A DNA stretch of 64,000 bases, from the NCBI GenBank assembly GCA_009792885.1, contig WMCF01000006.1:5535769-5599768 (forward strand), written 5' to 3'. Below are positions 33,101 to 41,864 of the stretch, piece by piece (position 1 is the first letter of the stretch; every line of letters starts with the position of its first letter). This DNA comes from Eremophila alpestris peregrina. Lineage: Eukaryota; Chordata; Aves; Passeriformes; Alaudidae. A program made the position numbers and the translations under genes. A model generated the notes under the pieces. It worked only from the letters and a program-made list of their open reading frames with translations, was not told where the DNA came from and ran no database searches.

Positions 33101-35701
33101 AGCATGGAGCACCATGATACATTTCTCATGTGCCCTAAAGGAGAAACCTCTCTTTAGCAACAAATGTGGGATTTAAAACAGGAACATTTCAAGTCCTGAC
33201 TCTGTCCTCCCAGTGTTGCAAAGTATTTAATACTCCTGCTGTTCATAAAATGGATGTAAAAATATGTGCCAACCTACTCATCCCATAGGAACACTTCGAA
33301 ATTACTTGCTCAGTGCTCTGAATGAGTAAATTCTATATTGAAGTTTATAATTATTACAAAGAATGGCCTATAGCATAGTTTCCTTAACTAAATATGTTAA
33401 TGGTATTAATGAACATTTTCAGACATTGGACTACAGAGCTGCATGTTTTCATCTAAGCCACAAAGTGAGCTTTTTGTCCCAAACAAGTGATATATAAAGG
33501 GTAGTAATGTGCTGCTCCATGTAGCAGCTTTCCTCAGCCACCTTTGTGTTTGTGTTCCAGCAGCCAGGCCAGGAGCTGGGCAAGGCAGGGGGGGAGGCAC
33601 CTGCAGGCAGGGACACGGGAGGAAGGTAGATGGTGTGTGATTGGGTGTCCAGACTAGATGCTGATGATGGGTATCCCAGGAAGGCAGTCTGAGCTCACTG
33701 CACAGAACAGTGACTCAGCTGGTTTCAGGAGACCTTAGCCATGGGTGTCTTGTGTGACTTCAGGCAAATCATTTAACTTTCCTGTGATTCTCATTGCTAG
33801 CTAAAAATTCTGTATGCCTTGGAAGGATGATGCTGGGATGGGAATACACTGTCAGTATGTGCTACTTAGACATGTATTTACTTTGCTGGCTGATTATATG
33901 TTATGAAGGGGAGAGGGGCAGACGAACTCTTTGGGGTTTATTTTATCAGTTCCCTGTACTAATTGGACTAAAGAAAAAAAATACCCAACAACATTAATTC
34001 TTTCAATTAAATACACAGTAAAAGACAGAGTCTTGTTGGCAGCTCATGAATCCTTTTTTCCAGTGTGCACAGATTAGAGGGAGTTCAGAGTCTACAAGTG
34101 CTGAGGAATCTTATTTGAGAGCAACAAGCAACAGCTCTCTCATTATTGCAGCAAAGTCAGCCACCAGCTTAATAGATAAATATAAGGGTGAAAAAAAAAT
34201 GACTTGTGGCTTTGCCATGGATGGATATGAGAGATGATGTCATTGAAAGCAATTAAAATCCGCACTGTAAGGTGCCTGTGTGAGAACACTGCTGCAGTTA
34301 CCTGCATAACTTTGTGATGATTTTTGGTGTTTGCTCAGTTGTGCTGTGCCAGTGTTGCTGAGCACTGGTGCAGCATGCCCTGCCATGCTATTTCAGCAGT
34401 AGTCTGACACCTGACATGTATGCATATGCACAAAAGATTTCTTCTTGTGTTAGTTCCCTTCACTTATCAAACACATGCACAGGGAGCTTTAAATTGATTA
34501 TCTTTCATATGTTAAAATATTGTACATTGAATAGTTATCGGATAAAATACCGAAACAGTCCTGGAAGCAGAGCCCAGAACCCAAATCTCCAGCCTCTTGG
34601 TGAGTGCTGTAGATCACAACAGTTACAGCCATATTCCCTCTTGTATGCTTTTTTCTTCATCCTTGTAAATCTTTAAGATCTTTTTCTGTAATGGCACAAT
34701 TTCAGCAGGAAGAAGATGACTTTTTTTCATGTTACAGAAAAAGCAGCACTGCATTTTCTTTCCCTGCTTCCTTTCCCTCTCCTCATCTTTAGAAAAAAAC
34801 AGGAGATAGTGAATATTGTGAATGGCTCAGTCCTGCTGTGGTGGATGTGCTTTGTTCTGATGTTGGCTACAGTTCTGAGCCCTCAAATGTTGTATGACTG
34901 TGAGTAGACTTACAGTCTATTTTTAAGGTGACCAGGGAACAAACAGCTGATGTCAGTAGAGTGGTGTGAAAAAGTCAGGTTGACTAAAAAACCTGGGCCA
35001 AGATCTGTGGGTGATGAACAAGGATCATACTCTGTTTGACTTTTTGTAAGATTTCTCAATATAGATGTTGAAGGAAAAACTGCATGCTAATGTGAAAGTA
35101 AAGCAGTAAAATTATTCTGTTGCTGCCAGAAATAATCATGGGTTAGTGGTGCTCTGTTTTCATTAGTGTATCGAATCACTGTTAGTGACTGGATATGCTT
35201 GTGTAATTCATGAGTTCCACTAAGGAAGGCTTTACAGTGAGACATATTTTTAACAAAAAATTATTAATCATGGAAAAAAGATAGAGTGGAAAATAATAAT
35301 ACTTCATCATTTGGTATCTTGAGACTAAGATGAAACACATCTTCCTCAGAGTTGCCTTGGTCAGGTAAATAATAGGATTTGTTGTAGGGATGCAACAAAT
35401 ATGACAGAGACATGGTGGCTTCAGTAAAACTAACTGCATCATCTAGTGAACTGTTTGCTCCTTAAAATCTGTATGTAGGTGGCTTATGGATAATACCATG
35501 AGGCCAGGATCCACTTCTATTACTGGAAATTACTGTTAATTCACAATGTCATGACTTCCTCTCCCCTCTTTCTTTCACAGGAAGACCATTGGAGTTTTCT
35601 GCTGTGGACCGAACAAAATCTCTAAGATACTTCATAAACTGAGTAACAGCAGCAACTCTTACGGGACAAGGTTTGAGTACAATAAAGAATCCTTCAGCTG
35701 A
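43..35701 (+). CDS. NOX4: NADPH oxidase 4, C-terminal part (six terminal coding exons, spliced)
   Basis: NOX4 is a haem- and FAD-containing membrane oxidase that passes electrons from NADPH to oxygen and mainly releases hydrogen peroxide, with p22phox (CYBA) as partner. Exons at 43-124, 24343-24462, 27875-27983, 28539-28607, 30692-30792 and 35581-35701 join in frame to 200 residues and a TGA stop. That equals the human C-terminus of about residues 379-578. Visible NADPH-site motifs are VDGPFGSPFE, the glycine-rich GGIGVTPF, VCRD and FCCGPN, and the protein ends RFEYNKESFS. All introns are GT-AG. The N-terminal transmembrane haem region and the FAD-binding start lie left of the window. The near-identity to vertebrate NOX4 rules out NOX1, NOX2 and NOX3. 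No frameshift or early stop is present, so the gene looks functional. Confidence 0.97.
3486..3518. repeat. Perfect inverted repeat, 14 bp stem, 5 nt loop
   Basis: CTGTATCTCATAAA at 3486-3499 is followed after AAACC by its exact reverse complement at 3505-3518. A stem this long with such a short loop is not expected by chance in 64 kb. It is most simply explained by a local template-switch replication event. No small RNA evidence is available. Confidence 0.9.
5106..5127. repeat. Short inverted repeat, 10 bp stem, 2 nt loop
   Basis: ATATGTATCT at 5106-5115 and AGATACATAT at 5118-5127 pair perfectly around TC. This is AT-rich and weaker than the 13-14 bp hairpins elsewhere in the intron, so chance is possible. 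Confidence 0.75.
6165..6216. repeat. 26 bp perfect tandem duplication
   Basis: Two identical adjacent copies at 6165-6190 and 6191-6216, each beginning ATTTTGATGACTTGAT and ending AAAAAAGAG. There is no divergence between copies, suggesting a recent event in this lineage or an assembly artefact. Confidence 0.95.
6728..6800 (+). mobile_element. Ancient amniote interspersed repeat remnant (L2/MIR-like tail)
   Basis: The stretch with GTCATAAATTCCTCGAGACA, then GGGCTATATTTGTTCAG and a block ending CAGTACAAT, follows the order of the widespread amniote tail whose consensus resembles 'aattcctcggggcagggact...tgttcagtg...gtacagt'. The match is from memory and diverged, so the family name is tentative. 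A second conserved-type scrap follows at 6870-6930. Confidence 0.4.
6870..6930. mobile_element. Possible ancient repeat scrap ('gacttca...' amniote motif)
   Basis: AAAGTCAAGGGGAATTTTGC followed by TGCTGACTTCAGCAGGGCTC resembles a dispersed amniote motif in which 'gtcaatgggagttttgcc' precedes 'ttgacttcaatgggagcagg'. It may be continuous with the remnant at 6728-6800. No boundaries are visible, and the identification is by eye only. Confidence 0.3.
6970..6990 (+). repeat. Poly-A tract, 21 A
   Basis: An uninterrupted run of 21 A on the + strand. No retroposed gene or LINE tail is recognisable immediately upstream, so it is listed only as a homopolymer. Confidence 0.95.
7291..7320. repeat. Perfect inverted repeat, 13 bp stem, 4 nt loop
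   Basis: TATCAAGAACCAT at 7291-7303 and ATGGTTCTTGATA at 7308-7320 are exact reverse complements around GAGT. The mixed base composition excludes a low-complexity explanation. It has the same architecture as the hairpin at 3486-3518. Confidence 0.9.
7685..7779 (+). mobile_element. CR1 LINE 3' end fragment
   Basis: The + strand contains GGGGTTGGACTAGATGACCT, then CCAGAGGTCTCTTCCAAC, ending in ATTCTGTGGTTCTGTGA. This is the classic avian CR1 3' UTR with its octamer-type terminal repeat. Only the last roughly 95 bp are present, the usual outcome of 5'-truncated CR1 insertion. It lies in sense orientation within the NOX4 intron. Confidence 0.9.
10871..10928 (+). repeat. (GGGGAA)n / (GGGAA)n satellite, purine-rich
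   Basis: About six GGGGAA units pass into GGGAA units over 58 bp. All G runs are on the + strand, which is the NOX4 transcript strand, so DNA and RNA G-quadruplex formation is possible. The Arg-Gly run in an overlapping open frame (10563-10988) is produced only by this satellite. Confidence 0.95.
13360..13565 (+). pseudogene. Decayed CR1-like reverse transcriptase fragment
   Basis: The + frame reads IFQIMNDKEGDVNTKLIKSL, then DDIGPGRIV and later RADGIKFLNH and RRWMEEKE. This parallels CR1-clade RT around the catalytic box (IFINDL..., TKLIKFADDTKLG..., ADGIK..., LERW...). The FADD-type catalytic motif is degraded to SLDD. Neither the ORF2 start nor a 3' tail is visible, so it is a short, old internal piece. 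It lies just beside, and in opposite orientation to, the CR1 copy at 13733-14272, so the two are separate insertions. Confidence 0.6.
13733..14272 (-). mobile_element. CR1 LINE fragment, 3' end, antisense to NOX4
   Basis: At 13733 the + strand begins with TCATGGAATCATTAAGGTTG, the reverse complement of a CR1 3' terminus. Further right it reads CCAGGCTAAACAACCCCAGC, and the minus strand encodes SYE.GLRELGLFSLEKR, the signature C-terminal region of CR1 ORF2. About 540 bp are retained: 3' UTR plus the last part of ORF2, with frameshifts. Nothing CR1-like continues past about 14272, so the copy is 5'-truncated. Confidence 0.88.
13785..13829. repeat. Two adjacent short hairpins inside the CR1 copy
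   Basis: AGAGACCAAT/ATTGGTCTCT (13785-13805, 10 bp stem around one base) is followed by AGTGATTG/CAATCACT (13810-13829, 8 bp stem, ACAC loop). Both sit in the part corresponding to the CR1 3' UTR. Confidence 0.85.
17122..17142. repeat. Short inverted repeat, 9 bp stem, 3 nt loop
   Basis: ATGCCATCT at 17122-17130 pairs with AGATGGCAT at 17134-17142 around GTT. Short enough that chance is possible. Confidence 0.7.
22199..22223 (+). repeat. (GTTT)6 microsatellite
   Basis: Six GTTT units followed by GATTTTTT. Simple tetranucleotide repeat in the NOX4 intron. Confidence 0.95.
24343..24462 (+). CDS. NOX4: NOX4 coding exon with the glycine-rich NADPH motif
   Basis: This 120 bp exon begins with one base completing Lys, then reads LYVDGPFGSPFEESLNYEVS, then LCVAGGIGVTPFASVLNTL, and ends with two bases of a Leu codon. 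GGIGVTPF is the GxGxxPF pyrophosphate-binding loop for NADPH, and VDGPFGSPFE is the preceding conserved loop of the ferredoxin-reductase fold. The acceptor TTTTTGCAG and donor GTAAGT are both strong. It differs from the human exon only by conservative changes. Confidence 0.97.
24551..24608. repeat. Twin hairpins: 8 bp stem then 13 bp stem, sharing two bases
   Basis: CTTCCACT/AGTGGAAG (24551-24576, 10 nt loop) is immediately followed by AGTCCTCTACATC/GATGTAGAGGACT (24575-24608, 8 nt loop). Both stems are perfect. They begin about 90 bp past a NOX4 donor site, so they would lie in the nascent transcript near that splice site. Confidence 0.88.
25026..25055. repeat. Perfect inverted repeat, 14 bp stem, 2 nt loop
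   Basis: TTTTAAATTTCATT at 25026-25039 and AATGAAATTTAAAA at 25042-25055 are reverse complements around TT. The composition is very AT-rich, so it is weaker evidence of a special event than the mixed-sequence hairpins. Confidence 0.85.
27875..27983 (+). CDS. NOX4: NOX4 coding exon, residues about 446-482
   Basis: The first base completes Leu; then DGWKCYKLRRLYFIWVCRDI and ESFRWFADLLCMLHNK follow, ending on a codon boundary. The 109 bp length and phases match vertebrate NOX4. IWVCRD is a strongly conserved strand of the NADPH domain. The residue Cys in WKCYK replaces the Pro of human WKPYK. The acceptor is TTTTCAAG and the donor is GTAATG. Confidence 0.97.
27984..28538 (+). other. NOX4: NOX4 intron, 0.55 kb
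   Basis: Short phase-0 intron. The NOX4 reading frame happens to stay open from the exon to 28277 (through HNKVMGAVWRDP...), so intron retention would add an unrelated tail before a stop. I treat that as chance because the donor is good and the downstream exon is conserved. Confidence 0.85.
28539..28607 (+). CDS. NOX4: NOX4 coding exon, residues about 483-505
   Basis: A 69 bp, 23-codon phase-0 exon: LWQENRPDYINIQLYLSQTD and then GIQ. The acceptor is CCTCCCAG and the donor is GTATGT. Being a multiple of three, this exon could be skipped without a frameshift, and NOX4 splice variants are known in other vertebrates; nothing here shows skipping. Human has FWQENRPDYV, so the match is nearly complete. 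Confidence 0.97.
28608..30691 (+). other. NOX4: NOX4 intron, 2.1 kb
   Basis: Noncoding. It includes a 20-base poly-T at 29686-29705 (a poly-A on the minus strand with no recognisable retrocopy beside it) and a short direct repeat of AAGTTTAAAAT near 30283-30310. No gene or transposon with ends was recognised. Confidence 0.85.
29686..29705 (-). repeat. Poly-T tract, 20 T (poly-A on minus strand)
   Basis: Uninterrupted homopolymer. The Lys run in the overlapping minus-strand open frame comes only from this tract. Confidence 0.95.
30692..30792 (+). CDS. NOX4: NOX4 coding exon, residues about 506-539
   Basis: This 101 bp exon starts in phase 0: KIIGEKYQALNSRLLIGRPR, then WKLLFDDIAKCNR, and leaves two bases of an Arg codon. 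The acceptor is GTTTCTTGCAG and the donor is GTAAGT. Compared with human NOX4, Tyr before Asn is Cys here (AKCNR versus AKYNR), and the following Gly is Arg. The conserved GRPRWKLLFD block precedes the C-terminal NADPH-contact strand. Confidence 0.97.
33185..33300 (+). mobile_element. MIR-like ancient SINE remnant
   Basis: AAGTCCTGACTCTGTCC, later TTCATAAAATGGATGTAAAA and CTACTCATCCCATAGG, follow the order of the MIR consensus (tcctgactctgcc..., tcatctgtaaaatgggg..., cctacctcatagg). Divergence is high, as expected for an amniote-age SINE in a bird. No ends are visible. Confidence 0.5.
33700..33815 (+). mobile_element. MIR-like ancient SINE remnant (second copy)
   Basis: TTGTGTGACTTCAGGCAAAT followed by CATTTAACTTTCCTGTG matches the MIR core order (ctgtgtgaccttgggcaag, ttacttaacctctctgtg). 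It lies about 400 bp after the other MIR-like scrap in the same orientation, so the two could be separate copies of one old family. Identified by eye only. Confidence 0.5.
35581..35701 (+). CDS. NOX4: NOX4 terminal coding exon and stop
   Basis: The first base completes Arg; then KTIGVFCCGPNKISKILHKL and SNSSNSYGTRFEYNKESFS lead to TGA at 35699-35701. FCCGPN carries the C-terminal NADPH-binding Cys-Gly-Pro of the NOX family, and the last residues match the human end exactly (FEYNKESFS). The stop position agrees with the vertebrate family, so there is no extension or truncation. Confidence 0.98.
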
Positions 35702-36156
35702 AAGTCTGTTGAAGCAAGACTCGCTAGAAGATAAAAGTGCAATTTTTTGTTTGTACAACGTTCAGCTGTGGTTTAAACAGACAGAAATGTACCAAAGAAT
35801 AGCACAAATGTTTTTATTTATGATTATTTAAGACTGATGGATGCAGCAGTATGCCAACAAATAATCAGTGCTTTTACTCAAATGCACTCACACAATATTT
35901 GTGGTGGGAATGATTCTTTGGATTTTTTTTCTGTTGATTCAAAAGTACAGAAGCTGGGGAGAGACACAATTGCTTTAAAAGCTGATTGTTAAAGGAAGAA
36001 GAATCTGTGGAATGTTTGAACTTGTTCCACTTCAGTCCTCTGAAGCTGGATCAGTAAATGAAACCCCAGGTTAATCCAAGTGGTAAAACACAGTGTATTA
36101 CATCTTGCTTTTGTTGGTATACAAATCTTATGGCTTTTGGGGTGAAAATACTCCAC

Positions 36157-36162
36157 ATTAAA
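36157..36162 (+). terminator. NOX4: Possible proximal polyadenylation signal (ATTAAA)
   Basis: The common variant hexamer ATTAAA lies 456 bases after the NOX4 stop. The downstream sequence is only moderately GT-rich. Confidence 0.3.
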
Positions 36163-37845
36163 GATTTTATTATACATTGCAGAACTGGGATTCTGTATTT
36201 AAAATATAGAGTGTTACTCTTGCTAGTCTACTTCTGTAATGAAGTTAACCTAAGGAAAAGTGAGCACAATTGTGTAGCAGCAGTGGGCAGCCTCTGCTGT
36301 GATGTTAGTCACAGACTTTTGGCAAGCACACATCTGTACATGGAGAACTCTCTATCTTGCATCAATTCAGTATTCAGTGAGTTTGCAAAATATGATTTAT
36401 GCAGCTATAAAGATAGAGCAAGAAAAGCAATGAAAAGGAGCAGACAGAACCTGAAGCTTTATTATATCACACACTCAACGTGGAAGGTGCACTCACTCTG
36501 TACTCACATGCCCTGAATGTCAAATACTTCAAGCTTCCTGATGCTCTGGCAGATTATTTTACAACACAGCAGGTTGAAATCCAGTTTTAGAGGTCCCAGA
36601 GTATGTTTGGTTGACTGTGATCCTTTGAGTATCTTCCCTGGAGCCACCCTTGTTTGCCCTGGTGCCACTGAAAGCAGGATGAGACCAGATCTACAGCCGA
36701 GTGAGAAGGAATCCCTCAGCTCTGTGGCTCCTTGGATGGTGTGTGCAGATAGATACCTTGCAGGAGGTGCTGTATGCTTTCACTTTGTTCCATAGAGGAA
36801 GATCTCAAAACATCCCAATTTTATGCTCTCCTTCCCTTCTCTTCTCCTCAGCTGTTTTCTGCCTGTAATTGCCATGGGAGAGCTAAAGGTTGAAACTGGT
36901 ACTTCATTACTTTTTGGTTCTGAGGAGCACCTTTTTTTCTCCATCCAAATAGCCAATACAACTTCCTTTATTTCTTCTTTTCTCCCTTTTCCTTACTTTG
37001 CTGAGATGAGGGCATTTAAACAGGAATCAGACACTTAGCTGGCATAAATAGGCATCACTCTAGTGTCTCTTAATAGAGCAGCATCTCTTTACCATGGTGA
37101 AAACCTTCCCCTTAATCTCCAGCAGAAGCTTGGGAGCAGTACAGTGTAGTGTTTGCAGCACCCACAGGCAGAGGCTGGCTCAAGAACTCTTGTGGTTCAC
37201 CTGTGTTTAGGGCAGTGCATTTGATTTCATTTGCATCTTTCCAGTGAATACTTTTTTTTTTTTCTTTTTTTTTTTAAGTGGGAAAGGCACAGAATTTCTG
37301 CTTGGGACACAGACTGTGTACAGGAGTCTGCAAGTATCTGTGTGAGTGTTCAGAGGGAAGCATTTTTCTAGTAGGTGGTGTATAGGCATACTGCATGTAT
37401 AACTAGAGAGAATGAGTTTGGTCTTTGCCTTGGCAGCTTCTGCTCAGGAGTTGCACTCAGTGAGCAGCAGGGTGGAGGTGCATCAGTGAAGCCACATGGG
37501 AATGTGTTCCTCAGTGTCCAGACTTGGCACCGAAGTCTTTACCTCTGGCTCTGGCCAATTTGAAATCCAGGGAGGAGGGGAAGAACCAGAGACAGACAAA
37601 TTCCTACTAACAAAAATTCTCGAAGTAGCCCAGATGAGAGAAGCCAAAATAGAAATGCAGTGTGAGCTGGGAGCCTACATTACAGCTACTGATTTCAATT
37701 TTCTTTTCCTTTGAGGCTGAAAGGACCATTATTTTCCTACTGAATCTCATTCATCCATCACTGTAAAACTGGAGGTGTGCAGCAAAGGATTTGATTCTTT
37801 TTAATCAGTAAGATTTATTTCTAATACTGTCTGCATAGATTTTAT

Positions 37846-37851
37846 AATAAA
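37846..37851 (+). terminator. NOX4: Likely distal polyadenylation signal (AATAAA)
   Basis: Canonical AATAAA about 2.15 kb after the stop. About 45 bases later comes a GT/T-rich element, TTGTAGGGG followed by a T run and GTTTTCTGG, the expected layout for cleavage near 37870. Confidence 0.45.
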
Positions 37852-40800
37852 TATAAAACTGTTGTCAAAATGCATAGATACTGGATATTGTAGGGGTTTT
37901 TTTTTGTTTTCTGGCTGTTAGCTTAAAGCATGATTGAAATCATGCCTGCATCTCTTACCCAAAACTAGAAAGTGATCTTCCCCACTCATTTCAGGATCTA
38001 GTATCTTATGCTTTTAAAGTACAGTTTAGAGTCATCTAATCACTATGTTGTTTGTGGTTTTACATCTCCTCTGACAGATATCAGCTCCATTATCATGTAA
38101 TGAGTAGCTAGTTTTGCAGTTAGCTCTGTGCTAAAGCAGATTATATTTTCTGGCTCAGCTTCTGTATGGGTAACACTTTATAATTAAAATAGTAATACTG
38201 GTACTGTGCTCTTTTTCTTAGTTGTTGCAGGAATTGATGCTGTTTGTAGGCATGTTAAACACCTGTTGTTACATTGAGCAGTGCTGTCACAGCAAGATCA
38301 AAGCAGATCCAAGCTGTCCTCTTTCTCTCTTTGTGCTGTATCTGACTCAGCTGACCCACTTGTAAAACAAGCTCTGGACTGTCTGCCTTTCTGGAATGTT
38401 TTGAGTCTTAATTAATGTTTTGGGACCACTTTGGTGCACAAGCAGTGGAAAGATCTGTCTAAGTGCTATGCAAATGTGCTTGTGTTTTATTTTGGGTAAA
38501 CCTTTCTGTTGCTGATTTGAGTAATCACTAGACCAAGTGAGGAAGAGTTTGAGGAAAGTCTAAAAGCTTCAGTTGTTTTTTTCCTTTTCCTTGAGTTATG
38601 CTTCTATAAGAGAGGCAAAAGGTTTAAGGGCTGCTGAGTGACTGTGACTTGGCTTCAGGAGTGGCACATATTATGATAAACACAAACTTTCTAAAGGCTA
38701 TGTTGTCATTGCTCTTTCTGAATGTGTCTCCAGCTTGAAAAACAGTTCAAGCCCTCTTTTAAATTCCATTGCTTTTCTATCAGTAAGCCAAATGTACGTA
38801 AAAATATAACTCAGTGCCAGCAAAGTAAGTGAAGGCCGACAGCACTCAATTCTACATTTACAAATCAACTGGATTTACGTAACTGAACATCACTTTGCGC
38901 TTTCAACTGCGTCCTGTGAGTCTGTCATAAGTGTCTTGCTGGCAGGGGAAGGATCCCACCCTGTATTCTCCCAGTTTTCACTCAGTCTTTCACAAAGCTG
39001 CAGACCTCTCATTGTTTGTTCAGCAGGGTCTTTGTGTTTTATTCATCTGAATTGTTTCAGGACTCTTTTTTTAAGACCAGGAATGTTTCCATACCATGAT
39101 GAATACCAAACTCTTTCCCTGCAACAAGAATCCAGCCCTTGTGCAGCAGTGTGGGACTCAGGGCTTTACACAGCTAACAGCAGGATTAATCAGATGTACC
39201 CAAGACCTATTCCCATATCACTGAGATTACCTGTGTGAGTAAATGTCCACTGACACAACAAAGAACTGCAGAGATGAGCCCTGATGTTGTGTGGGAAGGC
39301 CTGGTGGGGACTGACCTTCACTACTGGAGTCTGCAGAACAGCCTGTCTCTCCACAATGATTATTCCAGCTCTTTGTTTGGGGCAACATTTCCCTGTTTCA
39401 GTCTGTGGTACTACTACTAGATGTGAGTTCTTCCTTGTCTTTTTTTCTCCTCTCCTAGCCTCTAGCACATAGGTGGCAAAGAGCTTGAAGCTGGCTGAGA
39501 GAGGGCAGATAATGCATTAAGTAGCAGACCAGCTGTGTTGGGAACAGTAATTCAGCTGTAACAGCCTAACAGAGCAGAGAAAAATGGTTTAGTAGTACTT
39601 GGGGAACAGCAGCCTAAGAGGAAAACCTCTACTCAACGTTCAATGCACCAGGTTATAGTTTCAAACCACAAGACATGGCTTAGGGGAAGCAGACATGAGG
39701 CTAAAGAGTCATTGCCTACAGCAGTTCAAGGACCGTAAGTCAGAGAAGAGGCATAGTTATTAAAATGCAACGTTTACTCTTTTGAAAAATAAAAGGGCTT
39801 CTAGGGAGATTAATTTTCACTTCAGCCTGGCAATTATTTCATAAATACACCAGTTTGATATAAGGCAAGGTGGGTCTGTTCCTCTCTGGATTATGCATCC
39901 AATATTTCTGCCGATTTTCCATCCCTCACAATTTCAACCAGTTTTTATTGTTTTAGCCAGGAGGATTTAACAAGAAGGTTCAATCAAAATGCCTCTGGTG
40001 CTTGTGCTGTGCTGAGGTTTTCTGCTATGAATGTACATTTTTAGGGATATATATCTATATATAAATATAATATAGCTGATGACTCAACTGTGAACTGTGA
40101 TTTGGGATTTGCATTGTTTCTACTGCTGGTGTATTTCATTAAGGCCACTATGGTGATGCACTGGCAAAATGTATGGAGCTGAAATGAAACTCTTCATTCC
40201 CATAAAGAGCCTGGTATTTTAGTGCCTGTGCTAAGCATAGTAAATTCTAGAAACGGAAGTTTCCTTTGTAGACACAGCAGATTAATTATTATCTTTTAAA
40301 GTTAAAAACTGTGAGTCCTCTGCTGGACTGACATGTATAATGAATACTCTGACACAAAGGTTTTGAGCAACAAATGCTTCCCCTTAAAGGGCAGGATGAG
40401 GATATGTGAAGGTTTGGTATCCTGCTAATTCTATCTCCCATGCTGTAAGAGGGATGGGATCTGTTTTGGTACCAAGGAATGCTGTGCACTTCCTCTGATG
40501 TTATGAATATCTCTAATCTTGCAGTGGATCCTCAAGGTTTGCTCTGCCTGAAGTGTTATATTCTATATATATTATATATACAGGTGCTGGATCTGTACTA
40601 AGAGCAGTGGATCTGTCCCATTAGTACTTGGGCACAGAGAGAAAGCTGGAAAAAGCCACATGTCCCACTTGTAGATTGCTTCTTAACAGAGCCCTTGGAT
40701 GAGAGGGAAGGCTGCTCCTGAAGCTCCAGGTAAACTTCTGTCAACTGAGGAGCAACCCAAGGAGGGCAGGAGAGGATGATGGATGCCAACAATAAACAGG

Positions 40801-41711
40801 GTAAAATATTTTGTACCTGGGAGCCAAGGGGAGGGAGGAGACATTTGTCTTAGCTTCTCAATGTTAGAAATTAGAAGCAAACCCCATTTTCTAGATGTGG
40901 ATACTGAGTGTCCCCGGGGGTTGAGAACTAATGTATGCAAATACATTGCATTTCCATGCACAACTCAGTGCTAAAGCCAAGAAGAAAACTAGTATATTTT
41001 AGCAAACACCCTGGAAATAAGCAATTCCTTTGAAATAAAACCTTTACTCTTTCAAGTTAACCTACTTCTAAAAACCATCTACTTCTATTCTGCAGCTGTG
41101 GAATTGAGAAATAGCTTTACCTGTTAAGTCTTTTTCACCAAAATACTGGAGTGTAGATTTCTCTGTGTCAGCTGTAAGTAGCTTTGACAGTTTGATAAAT
41201 AAATTTTGTGTTTGTTGCTGCTGACCCTAGGAAAGGACAGCCTGGAGGATGAGAAGCAGTGTTACATAAATGTCTAGTGAACATAGCAACACTGAGCAGG
41301 GAGACGCTGCTGCATCGCTTTTGGTGCACCAGTCACTCATTAAAATTCTGTCATTGCAAGGTCACGTTGCTCATCTCATACTCTGCAACCCTGGGGAAGA
41401 AATTTGGATAAGAGGTGGGGGAGGAAAAGCGAAAACTTCCTCCTTGTGCTGTAACCCAGAATATATTCATCGAGAGCAGGGCACATGTTTTGATTTCAGA
41501 GGAGCATGCCATTTCTTTTTCAGGGATAACGGGTTCCCTCCCGTGCTGTGTCATGGTGTTTGCATGTTGGAAGTGTAACACAGCGATAACGGGTTGCTTC
41601 CAAATTGAATAAATAACGCCTCTGAGCTTTTGCTTCTCCCTTGAATAGTCTGAGAGAAATGCAAAATACCAGAGAGCATGTAGAGTGGACTGTGTCCCAA
41701 GCTGCCTTGGC

Positions 41712-41864
41712 TCTGCCTGGTTAGGAATGCTGCACAGCAGCTCTGCTGCAAGCTGCTGGGAAGAGGCAAGGCTAAGGTTGTGGGTTCAATCCCCAGATGG
41801 ACCATTCACTTAAATGATGATCCCTGTGGGTCCTTTCCAACACAGACTATTCTGTGATTCTGTG
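41712..41864 (+). mobile_element. TguSINE1-like SINE (tRNA-Ile head, CR1 tail)
   Basis: The left part carries a tRNA-derived 3' half: AAGGCTAAGGTTGTGGGTTC then AATCCCCAGATGGACCA, with pol III box B GGTTCAATCCC at 41783-41793, close to tRNA-Ile. It is followed directly by ATTCACTTAAATGATGATCC, CTGTGGGTCCTTTCCAAC and the CR1-type terminal repeat ATTCTGTGATTCTGTG. A tRNA-Ile/CR1 chimera joined at 'ccattcacttaa' is the structure known as TguSINE1 from zebra finch. The box A half is eroded. It is a retroposed copy, not a working tRNA gene. Confidence 0.8.

Larger units (their letters stand above)
30793..35580 (+). other. NOX4: Last NOX4 intron, 4.8 kb
   Basis: Noncoding. It contains two MIR-like ancient SINE scraps (about 33185-33300 and 33700-33815), a TTG/CTG-rich stretch near 32694-32711 and a GC-richer patch near 33540-33630. 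Open frames such as 30930-31313 begin right after a poly-T and lack any recognisable domain. The acceptor ends CTTTCTTTCACAG. Confidence 0.85.
35702..37870 (+). other. NOX4: Probable NOX4 3' UTR
   Basis: This region runs from the stop to just beyond the AATAAA at 37846-37851. It has A/T-rich stretches such as TTTATTTATGATTATTTAAG near 35813-35832, with ATTTA pentamers typical of unstable transcripts. An earlier ATTAAA at 36157-36162 could give a short 0.45 kb form. Open frames here (36058-36516, 36517-36795) have no known domain. The extent is inferred only from signals. Confidence 0.5.

Noticed and set aside
36058..36516. 152-codon frame after NOX4
   Set aside because: It lies in the probable 3' UTR, has no known domain, and the NOX4 stop is at the conserved family position.
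41523..41596. Direct repeat GATAACGGGTT separated by about 55 bp
   Set aside because: A single 11 bp match with no further structure around it. No phage or transposon attachment context exists in this vertebrate sequence.
41761..41800. Apparent tRNA gene 3' half with box B
   Set aside because: The 5' half and cloverleaf are not intact and the sequence continues into a CR1 tail, so it is a SINE head.
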